A DNA stretch of 64,000 nt from an uncultured Bacteroidales bacterium (GTDB taxonomy: Bacteria; Bacteroidota; Bacteroidia; Bacteroidales; Paludibacteraceae): the NCBI GenBank assembly GCA_902800525.1, contig CADCEV010000006.1:44972-108971 (forward strand). Direction: 5' to 3'. The translations under genes and the position numbers were made by a program. The notes under the pieces are model-generated. The model was not told the DNA's origin. It saw only the letters and a list, made by a program, of their open reading frames with translations, and made no database searches. Positions 50,777 to 59,276 of the stretch are shown here, piece by piece. How positions within the stretch are numbered: position 1 is the first letter of the stretch; every line of letters starts with the position of its first letter.

Positions 50777-52166
50777 TCCATCCTCCTACGGTGAAAGTAG
50801 AGCCTGAGAACTCGTTCGGCAGGTCGAAGCGCTCTTCCTTGGTCGGATAGTATTTGCTATAGGTGGAGATGAACTCCGTAGCCTGAGCCTCTACCGAAGG
50901 ATCCACTTGTTTAGCCTTCACGAATTTATCCACAGCAGCCCAGTAAACGGTCTTGTTGAGGATAGCGCCCTTGGCGTCATTGCCGTACGGACGGCTACCT
51001 GCGTAGCACATACCGATGATGATGTAGCAACGACCCTGACCCTTGCTCATGCCGATACCGTTGAGGGTAGCGATAGAAGCCTGTGCATACTTGCGTGCCT
51101 CGGGATATTTCTTGAGGTTATTGTAGCAGTAGAACGCAGCGTTGTACTGATAATCAGCCACATCCTCCATTTCGTCCTCTACCATCGCTAACTTGATAGC
51201 TTGGTCGTAGTACTCGATAGCCTGCTCGTAGTCGCCTTTCTTAGCCGCCATAGATGCGCATCCTGCTGCGGACTCTTGGGTCGGTTGCAGTTTGTGAGCA
51301 GCCTCGCATGCTGCGAAATACACATCGCTCTCGGTGCATTTTACGCGCTTGTACAGTTTGGCGATCTTCTGGAGCATGTCAAGGTTCGTCAGGTTAGCCT
51401 GCACTACTGCACCGTAGATCTCATCCAGTTTGGAGCAGTCAGCTGCGCCGGAGATAGCGAAGATATTGTCCACATAGTCTTTCTGTTTAGCAGCGATGTC
51501 GGCATTCTTGTTGGTTGCGGAGCCGGCTTGCTCTGCCAGAAGGTTCGAAGCCAGCTGATAGTCACCGATGAACTGCTCTGCTTTGCCGTTCGGGTCTTGT
51601 TTGTAGATTGCATAAGAAGCATCTACGAGTTTGACCAGCACCATGATCTTGCTGTTTGCACCCATACCCTCGGCGGATTGTTGCAGACACTCACGCGCTT
51701 CTGCAATCTTCGCATCGCCGTAGAAATCAATATATGCCAAACCCTTCTCGCCTAAGATATAAGCCTTCGGGTATTTAGGATCATTGCCGAAATACTTGAT
51801 ACGCTTATCCTGCAATTCGATAGCCAAGTTAGCCAGACGCTCTTTCTCCGCCTTGTCGTTGGTAGCTTTATAGAGTGCTTCTACGATCTTGGCACCGTCG
51901 GTATAGATCGATTTGTTAGCGTTCGGGCAAGTGGTATAAACGCTCCACCAAGGCTCGTACGCATCGGCATACTGTTTGTTTTTAACCGACTCGTGGAAGA
52001 GCGACACATTGATCACGCACTCTTCGGTGATAGTCGGTTCAGCTTCCTCTACAACCGGCGCACTTTGTACCGGTGCTTCCTCGCCTACTTTCTTAGGCTT
52101 CTTTGCCATCACTACAGCAGGCACTGCCGCTGCGAGGGCAATAACGAATAGATTTCTGATTTTCAT
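50751..52166 (-). CDS. Periplasmic tetratricopeptide-repeat protein
   Basis: 471 residues with a signal peptide (MKIRNLFVIALAAAVPAVVMAKK). The mature protein is helical throughout, with TPR-type pairs (YDAYEPWWSVYTTCPNANKSIYTDGAKIVEALYK, KKGDYEQAIEYYDQAIKLAM, YQYNAAFYCYNNLKKYPEARKYAQASIATLNGIGMSKGQGRCYIIIGMCYAGS). The gene lies between the outer-membrane protein and lptC, a neighbourhood kept in several Bacteroidetes, so an envelope role is likely. Specific function unknown. Confidence 0.82.
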   Translation of the reverse strand: MKIRNLFVIALAAAVPAVVMAKKPKKVGEEAPVQSAPVVEEAEPTITEECVINVSLFHESVKNKQYADAYEPWWSVYTTCPNANKSIYTDGAKIVEALYKATNDKAEKERLANLAIELQDKRIKYFGNDPKYPKAYILGEKGLAYIDFYGDAKIAEARECLQQSAEGMGANSKIMVLVKLVDASYAIYKQDPNGKAEQFIGDYQLASNLLAEQAGSATNKNADIAAKQKDYVDNIFAISGAADCSKLDEIYGAVVQANLTNLDMLQKIAKLYKRVKCTESDVYFAACEAAHKLQPTQESAAGCASMAAKKGDYEQAIEYYDQAIKLAMVEDEMEDVADYQYNAAFYCYNNLKKYPEARKYAQASIATLNGIGMSKGQGRCYIIIGMCYAGSRPYGNDAKGAILNKTVYWAAVDKFVKAKQVDPSVEAQATEFISTYSKYYPTKEERFDLPNEFSGSTFTVGGWIGETTNIR

Positions 52167-52280
52167 AATAATATTATTTTAGTAATTATCAAAATATTGG
52201 CAATTTCCACAACTCTCTTCTACTCCTTTGGGATCGTGTTGAGGGGTGTTTATGGGTCATTTAACAATTATCGTGCCAAA

Positions 52281-53507
52281 CTATAATTTGCGTTTCATAA
52301 ACCAGTTCTCGGCGATGGATGCTCCGATAGTGACGCGGAGCGAATTATCCACCAAACCGGGAGTACCGCCTCGGTGCATGTATTCGAAAGTGGTGTTAAT
52401 GACGGTACCGATGGTATATAGCGGAAAACCGAAACCGATGGAAGCCGTCACTTTGCGGGGACCGATGGAAGCGAGATACTCGTCCTGCACGTTTATACCC
52501 GCGCGCCATATCATGCGTTCGTAATATTGACGCCCGTGCGGATTATGGCGGTACTCAACGCCGAACGCATAGCGGTTTCTGTCCTGAAGACCTGTTTCCT
52601 TTCCGGGCAGACCGTTGTACAAGGCGCTTGCCATACACTGACGCTCAAAATCAAAGCCCACGGTGAGACGGTTATCCCAATTATAGCTGGCTCCCACGCC
52701 CCACACCATCGGCAGATCCCAGCCTTCCTTGAAGATAGGGATAGAGTCGCTCGTCTGTGTCTCAATGAGGATAAACTGGCTGTTGAGTTTCATCTTGTTC
52801 TCATAGATGGCGCCTAAGGTGAACGAATGATCGCCGAAGGTATGGAAGAACTGCGCGCCGTAACGGAGCCGGACATCGCTGATGGACAGGATCTCGTCCT
52901 GGATCGTCGGATTAAGACCGGTCTCTTTGAATTCGAGGGCGCGCATGTGATTCAAATCGCCCCACATATAATAGATGTTCGCGCCCAAGGCGAGCCAGTT
53001 CATGATATTGAAACTCAGACCGCCATAGACCTGACTGATGTTTCCTGTTCCGGTGTAATTAGTGACATAATGATACGCACTATTGATTGAATCGGCGAGG
53101 GATATATCGTACCCCACCGAGCTGTACGGCAGCAAGCCGACGGACATCGCGATCCAGCGTTTGAAGAGCGGGAACTGCAAAGTAACGTATTCCAAGTTAC
53201 CGTTCGCTTTGTTCTTCATTCCTCCGGCATCTTCATACCGGCTCCAGTTGACGCTGGCGGCTATGTCGAACATGAAGGTCAAAGTATCGCAGGAGGTATA
53301 AGACGCAGGTTGCGAGGGGTTGATAGCTTTGTTGTTCCGCATACCGAACCCCACACCGCCCATAGCGCGATAGCCTGTGGGCACGTTCTCGTTCATATCG
53401 CCATAGGCATAACGCGAATAAGGCGAGCTGGACATATTCTGCGCGCGGATACCGGCACTGAACAGCAGTACCGCTGACAAAAGGACTATTCTGGTGGTTT
53501 TATTCAT
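52281..53507 (-). CDS. Outer-membrane beta-barrel protein
   Basis: 408 residues, signal peptide MNKTTRIVLLSAVLLFSAGIRAQ. SSPYSRYAYGDMNENVPTGYRAMGGVGFGMRNNKAINPSQPASYT is the conserved N-terminal section of a Bacteroidetes outer-membrane family with a FadL-like look. The rest has alternating strands and ends MKRKL, without a terminal Phe. The start overlaps the coaX stop by 8 bp. A 114-bp gap without features separates it from the TPR gene. Confidence 0.8.
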   Translation of the reverse strand: MNKTTRIVLLSAVLLFSAGIRAQNMSSSPYSRYAYGDMNENVPTGYRAMGGVGFGMRNNKAINPSQPASYTSCDTLTFMFDIAASVNWSRYEDAGGMKNKANGNLEYVTLQFPLFKRWIAMSVGLLPYSSVGYDISLADSINSAYHYVTNYTGTGNISQVYGGLSFNIMNWLALGANIYYMWGDLNHMRALEFKETGLNPTIQDEILSISDVRLRYGAQFFHTFGDHSFTLGAIYENKMKLNSQFILIETQTSDSIPIFKEGWDLPMVWGVGASYNWDNRLTVGFDFERQCMASALYNGLPGKETGLQDRNRYAFGVEYRHNPHGRQYYERMIWRAGINVQDEYLASIGPRKVTASIGFGFPLYTIGTVINTTFEYMHRGGTPGLVDNSLRVTIGASIAENWFMKRKL

Positions 53508-54255
53508 TTACGTTTAATCTCAATATATTGTTCAAGCCGATGAGCACCAAGTGCTTCTCGTAGTTCAAGTTTCGTTGTTCAGTGCGCGACTTACGCACGT
53601 TGTTCAGTACATAGGGTGCATTTCCGCCGGTCAGGAAAGTTTGGAAATGCTGTACTTTTTCCCGCAGGGTACGCATGTACCCTTTCACTTCGTATGCCAC
53701 GCCTCGTATCACTCCGGCAGCGATCGCATCGCGGGTATTCTTGCCGAAAAGGGGGATCAGTTCGTTCTCATCCACATCCACCATCGGCAGTTTCTTGGTC
53801 ATCTGTTGTAAGATCGTGAAGCGCATTTTCAAGCCCGGGGCAATGTTGCCGCCCATGTATTCGCCTTCGGCGGAAACAAAATCATACGTGATCGCCGAGC
53901 CGGCATCGATGATCAGGAGGTTCTCGTTGGGGCAAAGGCTCTTGGCTCCCACCGCCGCCGCCAGACGATCCAGACCGAGCGTTGCGGGTGTATCGTAGGA
54001 ATTGGTGATCGGCACCGGCGTATTGTGGTCAAAGAGCACAAAATGTTCCGACCGACGGCTGAGGGCATTGACCGTTGCCGCCTCTATATCCACCACCGAA
54101 CTGATGATCGAGTTCTGAATATCATACAGATCAAACAGACGATCTACGTCTGCGGAAGAGAAATGCTTGTAAATGAAGTGATTTGCTATTTTCCCTTCAT
54201 CCGTCATCAGTGCCACTTTCGTACGGCTATTTCCTTGATCTATACAGAGATTCAA
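53500..54255 (-). CDS. coaX: Type III pantothenate kinase
   Basis: 251 residues. First step of CoA synthesis. ASKHA-type motifs are all present: MNLCIDQGNSRTKVALM (phosphate 1), GLDRLAAAVGAKSLCPNENLLIIDAGSAITYDFVSAEGEYMGGNIAPGLKMR, and FLTGGNAPYV (adenosine motif). Normal length. It is preceded by the ACGATTT fuzzy repeat. Confidence 0.95.
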   Translation of the reverse strand: MNLCIDQGNSRTKVALMTDEGKIANHFIYKHFSSADVDRLFDLYDIQNSIISSVVDIEAATVNALSRRSEHFVLFDHNTPVPITNSYDTPATLGLDRLAAAVGAKSLCPNENLLIIDAGSAITYDFVSAEGEYMGGNIAPGLKMRFTILQQMTKKLPMVDVDENELIPLFGKNTRDAIAAGVIRGVAYEVKGYMRTLREKVQHFQTFLTGGNAPYVLNNVRKSRTEQRNLNYEKHLVLIGLNNILRLNVNE

Positions 54256-54330
54256 AATATTTACGATTTAACGATTTACGATTTAACGATTTATTGACGA
54301 TTTAGTTATATTTACGATTTACGATTTACG
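54256..54330. repeat. Fuzzy ACGATTTA repeats upstream of coaX
   Basis: TTTACGATTTAACGA words repeat through the gap, the same word as at 38719-38757. No typical promoter is seen. Confidence 0.85.
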
Positions 54331-54403
54331 CGGCGGACTATCGTCAATTATTCTCAATTGAGCAATCAATCGTACCTCGTCAATCGTCAAATCGTCAATC
54401 TCC

Positions 54404-56080
54404 TTATACCATGTTGGTATAAAGGAAGCGCTTGATGGATTTCTTCGGGGTCTTTTCAAACTCATGCGGATAGAGTTTGACGATGGCTATCTGTTCGTAT
54501 GCCGCCAATTCGGAGTTCACCTGTTTGCGAGCCTCCTCCATCTGCGCCTCTAACTGTTCCGCCGTCAGACCGCTGGCATCCACCTCGTTGTAATCGGGGC
54601 AGACGAGCGCCACAAGGCGGTTGTCCTCCTGTTGGAGCACCAAGGACTCCAGCACATACGGCATATTGTTGATTTTCGCCTCTATCTCTTCGGGGTAGAT
54701 ATTCTGCCCGGAGGGACCGAGAAGCATTGTTTTGCAACGACCCTTGATGAAGAGGTATCCGTCTTCGTCTATCAATCCCAAATCGCCGGTACGGAGCCAG
54801 CCGTCTTTGGTGAATGCCTCTTTGGTAGCCTGCGGGTTCTTGAAATAGCCCTGCATGGTGTTCTCGCCGCGGGTCACTATTTCGCCGATACCCTCTTCGT
54901 TGGGATTCAGGATCTTCACCTCCATAATCCCCTCTAAGGGCTTACCACAGGAATAGAGTTTGCCGCCTTCCTTGCAGGGGGTGAAGGAGATGAGGGGAGC
55001 GCACTCGGTCATGCCGTACCCTACGGTCATGGGGAACTTGATGCGTTTGAGGAACGCTTCCACTTCGGGGTTCAATGGTGCGCCGCCGATGATGATCTGG
55101 CTGAACTCGCCGCCGAACGCCTCCACTAACTGCTCCCGGATCTTCGAGCAGACCACCTCGTCCAGGAACGGCACTTTGAGCACCCATGATACGGGCGGTT
55201 TCTGGATCTGCGGTACGATCATCTTCTTGTAAATCTTCTCGAGGATGAGAGGCACGGAGAGGATGAGGGTCGGTTTGACCTCCGCAAAGGCTTTGAGCAG
55301 GATCTTCGGGCTTGGAGTACGACCGACGAGCCACGTATGACCGCCGGCAGCGAGACAAGCCAGAAAATCGAACGCACACCCGTACGCGTGCGCTAAAGGT
55401 AAAAAGGTCACAAAGCGTGAACCCTCATAGACGATGTTATGCTCTAATCCGTACCGCACATTGCCGGCTAAGGCATTGAGCGGCGTGACAACACCCTTGC
55501 TGAAACCGGTGGTGCCGGAGGTGTAGTTGATGGACGCAATCTCGCTATTCGGACGCTCGTCAAAATGCAGATTCTTCGCCCAATACCCATCGGGGTGCTT
55601 TGCCTTGTATTTGGCAGCAATCGCTTCGTAATTGATTTTCTTGGGGTCAAGCGCCAGGGAGATCGGATGCCAATCGTTGAGGGAGACAGCCGCCATGATC
55701 TTGGGGATCTGATCCAACTCGATACCTTCCCAGTTGATATCACTGATAAAGAGCAGTTTGCTCTCCGAGTGATTGATAATATGTATCGCGTCGTTTGCCC
55801 GGAAGTCCTGAAGAATAGGCACGATAATCGCGCCGTACGTAATGGTAGCCAGATAGACCGCTACCCAATTACTGTTATTCTTACCCATCAGGGCGATTTT
55901 GTCATTCTTCTTGATACCGCATTCCTTGAAGAGGATATGCAGTTTCTCGATGTTGATCGCCAACTGACCATAGGTCAGCGTTACGTCCGTACCATAATCA
56001 GTCACCGCCGGGAGTTCCCAGTGGGCTTTGAAAGACCGTTCGTAGTACTTGACGAAATTGTATTTTTCTTCGGTCATCAT
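54404..56080 (-). CDS. Long-chain acyl-CoA synthetase (AMP-forming)
   Basis: 558 residues of the ANL superfamily. Core motifs: YTSGTTGFSKGVV (A3 P-loop), VGYGMTECAPLISF (A5), GWLRTGDLGLIDEDGYLFIKGRCKTMLLGPSGQNIYPEEIEAKI (A7-A8), and the terminal Lys in KTPKKSIKRFLY (A10). It activates fatty acids with ATP and CoA, in the cytoplasm or at the membrane. It is a little shorter than the 600-residue form. Preceded by the fuzzy repeat at 56083-56132. Confidence 0.92.
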   Translation of the reverse strand: MMTEEKYNFVKYYERSFKAHWELPAVTDYGTDVTLTYGQLAINIEKLHILFKECGIKKNDKIALMGKNNSNWVAVYLATITYGAIIVPILQDFRANDAIHIINHSESKLLFISDINWEGIELDQIPKIMAAVSLNDWHPISLALDPKKINYEAIAAKYKAKHPDGYWAKNLHFDERPNSEIASINYTSGTTGFSKGVVTPLNALAGNVRYGLEHNIVYEGSRFVTFLPLAHAYGCAFDFLACLAAGGHTWLVGRTPSPKILLKAFAEVKPTLILSVPLILEKIYKKMIVPQIQKPPVSWVLKVPFLDEVVCSKIREQLVEAFGGEFSQIIIGGAPLNPEVEAFLKRIKFPMTVGYGMTECAPLISFTPCKEGGKLYSCGKPLEGIMEVKILNPNEEGIGEIVTRGENTMQGYFKNPQATKEAFTKDGWLRTGDLGLIDEDGYLFIKGRCKTMLLGPSGQNIYPEEIEAKINNMPYVLESLVLQQEDNRLVALVCPDYNEVDASGLTAEQLEAQMEEARKQVNSELAAYEQIAIVKLYPHEFEKTPKKSIKRFLYTNMV

Positions 56081-56082
56081 AA

Positions 56083-56132
56083 CAATTCACAATGCACAAT
56101 TTACAATGCACAATTTACAATGCACAATTCAC
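56083..56132. repeat. Fuzzy CACAATTTACAATG repeats
   Basis: The 50-bp gap is made of AATTCACAATGCA / AATTTACAATGCA words, the reverse complement of the words at 49266-49317. Confidence 0.85.
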
Positions 56133-56134
56133 AA

Positions 56135-56560
56135 TTACTCTAATCCTTCCACCGGAGGAACAGGAGTTACCACGCGGGAAGAAGCGCCGGTAGAATAGAT
56201 GCTATCTACGATAAACACACTTTTTCCGCGCCAGGGCAACGTACCCAAATAGCGTTTCCAATGCAGTTTGACGCCCACGTTCGAACCCTCGTTGATCATC
56301 GCCGCCACATGGTCATCCACCACCGAGAACTTGAACTCGTTGGACTGAATACTACCCTGCCCTTTGATGGACTTGAGACCTGTTTGGATCATCTTGCCCT
56401 CATAGGTCTTGAAGATAAAGCCTTCTTTCTGGAAATAATTGATATCTCCCTCGTTCACACCCTCGCTATACACGAAGCAGAACTTAAAGAAGATGTACAC
56501 TGCGAGCGCCAAAACGCCGATTACCGAAGTCCAAGTAATAACTTTTCCTGTAGTACTCAT
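56135..56560 (-). CDS. Small membrane-anchored protein of unknown function
   Basis: 141 residues. One N-terminal membrane segment (VITWTSVIGVLALAVYIFFKFCFVY) and a beta-rich exterior: KEGFIFKTYEGKMIQTGLKSI, EFKFSVVDDHVAAMI, VKLHWKRYLGTLPWRGKSVFIVDSIYS. The sequence pattern recurs in Bacteroidetes as a conserved protein of unknown role. Two almost identical promoters precede it, one on each side of the structured element at 56634-56771. It reads toward the acyl-CoA ligase and may be cotranscribed with it. Confidence 0.75.
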   Translation of the reverse strand: MSTTGKVITWTSVIGVLALAVYIFFKFCFVYSEGVNEGDINYFQKEGFIFKTYEGKMIQTGLKSIKGQGSIQSNEFKFSVVDDHVAAMINEGSNVGVKLHWKRYLGTLPWRGKSVFIVDSIYSTGASSRVVTPVPPVEGLE

Positions 56561-56597
56561 ATTGATTGTATTTTAGTTTCAAAAATTAAAAAACGTG

Positions 56598-56629
56598 CAA
56601 AGTTACAACAAATTTTGCACATATGCAAG
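56598..56629 (-). promoter_or_regulatory. Near promoter of the 56135-56560 gene
   Basis: Minus strand CTTG (56629-56626), 20-nt spacer starting CATATGTG, TAACTTTG (56605-56598), then CA. Confidence 0.75.
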
Positions 56630-56633
56630 CATT

Positions 56634-56771
56634 CGGGCATTTTTTTTGAAAAAAAAGCGATTTATCGCGAATTTGTGCATACTGAGCGGCTATTGGGAGC
56701 TTGCTCACGGATAGTTGCTCGGTATGCACAAATGCAGGGACGTCAGTCCCGTTTTCAAAAAAAAATGCCCG
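56634..56771. repeat. Nested inverted-repeat element with cloverleaf folding potential
   Basis: Outer arms 56634-56652 and 56752-56771 pair (CGGGCAT, T-run, GAAAA). Inside are three hairpins: GCGAT-TT-ATCGC (56657-56668), a 16-bp stem TTTGTGCATACTGAGC / GCTCGGTATGCACAAA (56672-56687, 56717-56732, one mismatch) with a further GAGC-TT-GCTC tip, and GGGAC-GTCA-GTCCC (56737-56750). No ORF with recognisable content is present on either strand. Confidence 0.85.
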
Positions 56772-56847
56772 CCCCTGCCCATATGTCCGGCAAAATGCGA
56801 ACGTATTTTCGGTGGATTCCTTGTTTGCTTTGCAAATAAGGGCGTGC

Positions 56848-56879
56848 CAAAGATACAACAAATTTCCCATATATGCAAA
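56848..56879 (-). promoter_or_regulatory. Far promoter, copy of the one at 56598-56629
   Basis: Minus strand TTTG (56879-56876), 20-nt spacer starting CATATATG, TATCTTTG (56855-56848). Spacer ends TTGTTG in both copies. It would transcribe the cloverleaf element. Confidence 0.72.
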
Positions 56880-57003
56880 TATTTTTAGTGTTTTTTATTT
56901 CTTTGGGTCAACCATACAGCGAAGCAGATCGTGCCAGTATGGCTAAGAATTATCAAATTTCTCTTTTCCTTTCTGTTAATGGTTTATTACTTTGTTTCTT
57001 GTT

Positions 57004-57478
57004 CCCGCATCTTATGCGGGGTCTCTTTCTTGGTAGCTATGCCGGATTAAATCCGGCATATGGATCTGCTTTAGGGTTGTTTGCTTGCCGTTCCCGGCGC
57101 ATCACACCGCAACCCCTCAATAGGTATAATCAGTTCTACTTTCATTTTGTTTAAATTGTTTGAATTTGTTTAATTTTTTATCAATTATCCGGAGGCTTCC
57201 TCTCCAAATCGTATCGATTACCCTCCGATTACCCTCCCCTTACGGGTCAATCCCGCGACCATCTCGCGACCATTACGGACGTCTACGTCACGTCTCTTTC
57301 CTCTCTTTCTTCCTCCCGTTTTCTTCCTTTGCACCACCCTATTCCGGCATCTGTCTATATTCTTTAGAGGGATGTTATCCCTCTTTTCTTTCCTCTCTTT
57401 CTCCCTTTCCTCTTCTCCATTAGTGCCGGATCTTATCCGGCTATCCCTTCTTGATAGTTCCGCCGATTGCCAATCGGC
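57004..57478. repeat. Gene-free stretch with five short palindromes
   Basis: Perfect palindromes with 7-11-bp arms and 1-3-nt loops lie at 57004-57020, 57038-57060, 57366-57384, 57425-57441 and 57462-57478; four have arms ending in AT or ATT around CTT, GTT or GCC. Between them the DNA is pyrimidine-rich on the plus strand (57290-57425) with no credible ORF. Confidence 0.85.
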
Positions 57479-57485
57479 ATTCAGG

Positions 57486-57618
57486 CTGACGGCTGACAGG
57501 CTGACACCCTTTTTTATAAACTCTGACGGCTGACAGGCTGACACCCTTTTTTATAAACTCACACACGCGTGTGTGTATGTATTTTACGGAAAGGGTGTCA
57601 GCCGTCAGCCTGTCAGCC
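57486..57618. repeat. 37-bp tandem duplication with an inverted copy
   Basis: 57486-57522 and 57523-57559 are identical 37-bp units built of GGCTGAC words and a T-run. An ACACACGCGTGTGT palindrome (about 57561-57576) follows, then an inverted version of the GGCTGAC words at 57593-57618. Confidence 0.9.
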
Positions 57619-57840
57619 TCTTCCTTCAATATTCCGATTGGCCTTTATCTCATCCATGTCTCGTTCCCTAACTACCCATCCGCGTATCCGCGATTTTCCT
57701 ACCCTCTTGCTTTGGAAGCCGGCCTGTTGGAGTACCATGCCTAAACGGCTCATACTCATCGGTTTCTTGATGGAGCCCATGGTGACGAGTTTGTCGGAGA
57801 TCTCGGCGGTGGTCATAAAGGAGCCGTATAGTGTCGGTAA
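57613..57840 (-). pseudogene. Remnant of a helicase/primase-like mobile-element protein (C-terminal part)
   Basis: The frame ending at 57613 encodes LYGSFMTTAEISDKLVTMGS, then SRLGMVLQQAGFQSKRV and RIRGWVVRERDMDEI. The helix pattern resembles the C-terminal winged-helix tail of Bacteroidetes VirE/DUF3987-type proteins, but the resemblance is from memory and weak. A start codon exists at 57816, but the open text continues upstream out of frame with a second open frame (57943-57668), as expected after a frameshift. Transcription toward the repeats at 57486-57618; no promoter is seen. Confidence 0.35.
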
Positions 57841-57860
57841 AGACCCTTGGTTTTCCCAAA

Positions 57861-57889
57861 CTCGCAGCCTCTAACTGCGAGTTTTTTCG
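57861..57889 (+). terminator. Intrinsic terminator with no obvious gene before it
   Basis: AACTCGCAG-CCTCTAA-CTGCGAGTT (57861-57885) then T's. On the plus strand no gene precedes it for over 1 kb; it may insulate the kinase promoter from upstream transcription. Confidence 0.8.
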
Positions 57890-57936
57890 CATTTCCTCTA
57901 CAAAACTCACTTTCTTCACACTTTCTTGCTCATTTT

Positions 57937-57968
57937 CTTGCACATGTGCGAAAAAAGTAGTACCTTTG
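57937..57968 (+). promoter_or_regulatory. Promoter of the Ser/Thr kinase operon
   Basis: CTTG (57937-57940), 20-nt spacer starting CACATGTG, TACCTTTG (57961-57968), then CA. Confidence 0.75.
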
Positions 57969-57988
57969 CACTCACAAATAGTCTGGCA

Positions 57989-59263
57989 ATGGTTGATTCT
58001 TCGTTCATCGTATCTCCCCTCACGCCCGAATTTTCGGATGTGTGGTCGGAGCCGCAGTTATTGTCCGCCAAAGGACATAACGCTATCTATGCCGCTACCC
58101 GTTTCGGACGCAAGTACATCCTCAAAGCCTTAGCCGAGCATTACCGCCAATCCACTCCGCATGTGGAATTGCTTCGCAAAGAGTTCTCTATAGGCGTCAG
58201 TTTGGATCATCCCAATATTGTCCGTTTGCTCGATTTCGGGCACATGGATTCCATCGGTTGGTACATTCAAATGGAGTATATCGACGGCATTACGCTGGAT
58301 CAGTTCCTTGAGACCAAGCCATCAGCCACCACACGCCGGCATATTCTGTTCCAAATCCTTGACGCGCTTTCTTTTCTACACGAACGCCAGATCATCCACC
58401 GCGACATCAAGCCATCCAATATCCTCATCACCCGCAATGGCTCTGCTGTCAAACTGATTGACTTCGGTGTGTCCGATACGGATGATTATGTTACTTTCAA
58501 GCAGCCTGCCGGTTCGATGGCGTATATCGCACCGGAACAATTAGCCGGCAAAACGATTGATAACCGCGCAGATATATACGCGGTCGGCAAAATCATCAAT
58601 CTTCTTTTCCCGCATCGCTATAAATATATTGTTCGCTCATGCACGCGCGTAAAACCTGCTGAGCGTTATTCTTCCTGTGTTCAGGTTGTACGGGCTATTC
58701 GTAGAGCAGATAGAGTGCGTATATGGTTGCCGGTTTCACTTATCTTATTGCTTTTATCATGCGCAGTTGTATGGGGAACTTATTCCGGCTATCAACATTC
58801 CGAACTCGCCCATAAAGAAAACGAAAAACAATTATTCGTTCATGTGGATTCACTGCGTGCGCAGAATGAAGAACGTCGGCATCAGGTGGACTCCCTCAAT
58901 CGCGTCGTGGATTCACTGGCAGTAAAAGCCAACATGCCTTCTCAGGAAGAGATATTAAATCTTAAAATCAAACAGATTTATCAAGACTATATTTCACGTG
59001 TCGAAGATGCAATAAGAACACAAGATATTATTGCAGCGGTTGACACTCATCCTACGCCCGCAGAACAATGGTATCAAGAAATGACGGAATTATTTGTTTC
59101 TGTAGGAGACGATGAAGAATTGCGCCTTTATATTCAGCAAGCCAATGGTAGATATTACGCGGCGATTTATCTTCCGTTTATGGACCATATGGCTGATCCT
59201 TTATCCAAATTTGTTCGATCGGAAGCAGACTATAAAGCATTTGGGTTAGAGCAATATTTTTAA
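57989..59263 (+). CDS. Eukaryotic-type Ser/Thr protein kinase, membrane-anchored
   Basis: 424 residues from the ATG at 57989; the longer frame starts within the promoter. Kinase domain about 15-240: Lys in GRKYILKALAEHY, Glu in the ELLRKEFSIG helix, catalytic HRDIKPSNIL (about 146-155), DFGVSDTDD, and APEQLAG. The Gly-rich loop is degenerate (LLSAKGHNAIYAA). A membrane segment follows (IWLPVSLILLLLSCAVVWGTY, about 248-268), then a coiled coil (HKENEKQLFVHVDSLRAQNEERRHQVDSLNRVVDSLAVKA) and an extracytoplasmic tail to FGLEQYF. No PASTA repeats. It shares an operon with the next gene (13-bp gap). Confidence 0.9.
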   Translation: MVDSSFIVSPLTPEFSDVWSEPQLLSAKGHNAIYAATRFGRKYILKALAEHYRQSTPHVELLRKEFSIGVSLDHPNIVRLLDFGHMDSIGWYIQMEYIDGITLDQFLETKPSATTRRHILFQILDALSFLHERQIIHRDIKPSNILITRNGSAVKLIDFGVSDTDDYVTFKQPAGSMAYIAPEQLAGKTIDNRADIYAVGKIINLLFPHRYKYIVRSCTRVKPAERYSSCVQVVRAIRRADRVRIWLPVSLILLLLSCAVVWGTYSGYQHSELAHKENEKQLFVHVDSLRAQNEERRHQVDSLNRVVDSLAVKANMPSQEEILNLKIKQIYQDYISRVEDAIRTQDIIAAVDTHPTPAEQWYQEMTELFVSVGDDEELRLYIQQANGRYYAAIYLPFMDHMADPLSKFVRSEADYKAFGLEQYF

Positions 59264-59276
59264 CAAGATTTTTTGT

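Noticed and set aside
56634-56843. 6S RNA as identity of the cloverleaf element
   Set aside because: Length is about right, but the fold is a multi-branch structure rather than one long rod with a central bubble.
56586-56946. Overlapping ORFs of 80-94 codons on both strands
   Set aside because: Both are open because of the inverted repeats of the cloverleaf element; neither encodes a recognisable protein.
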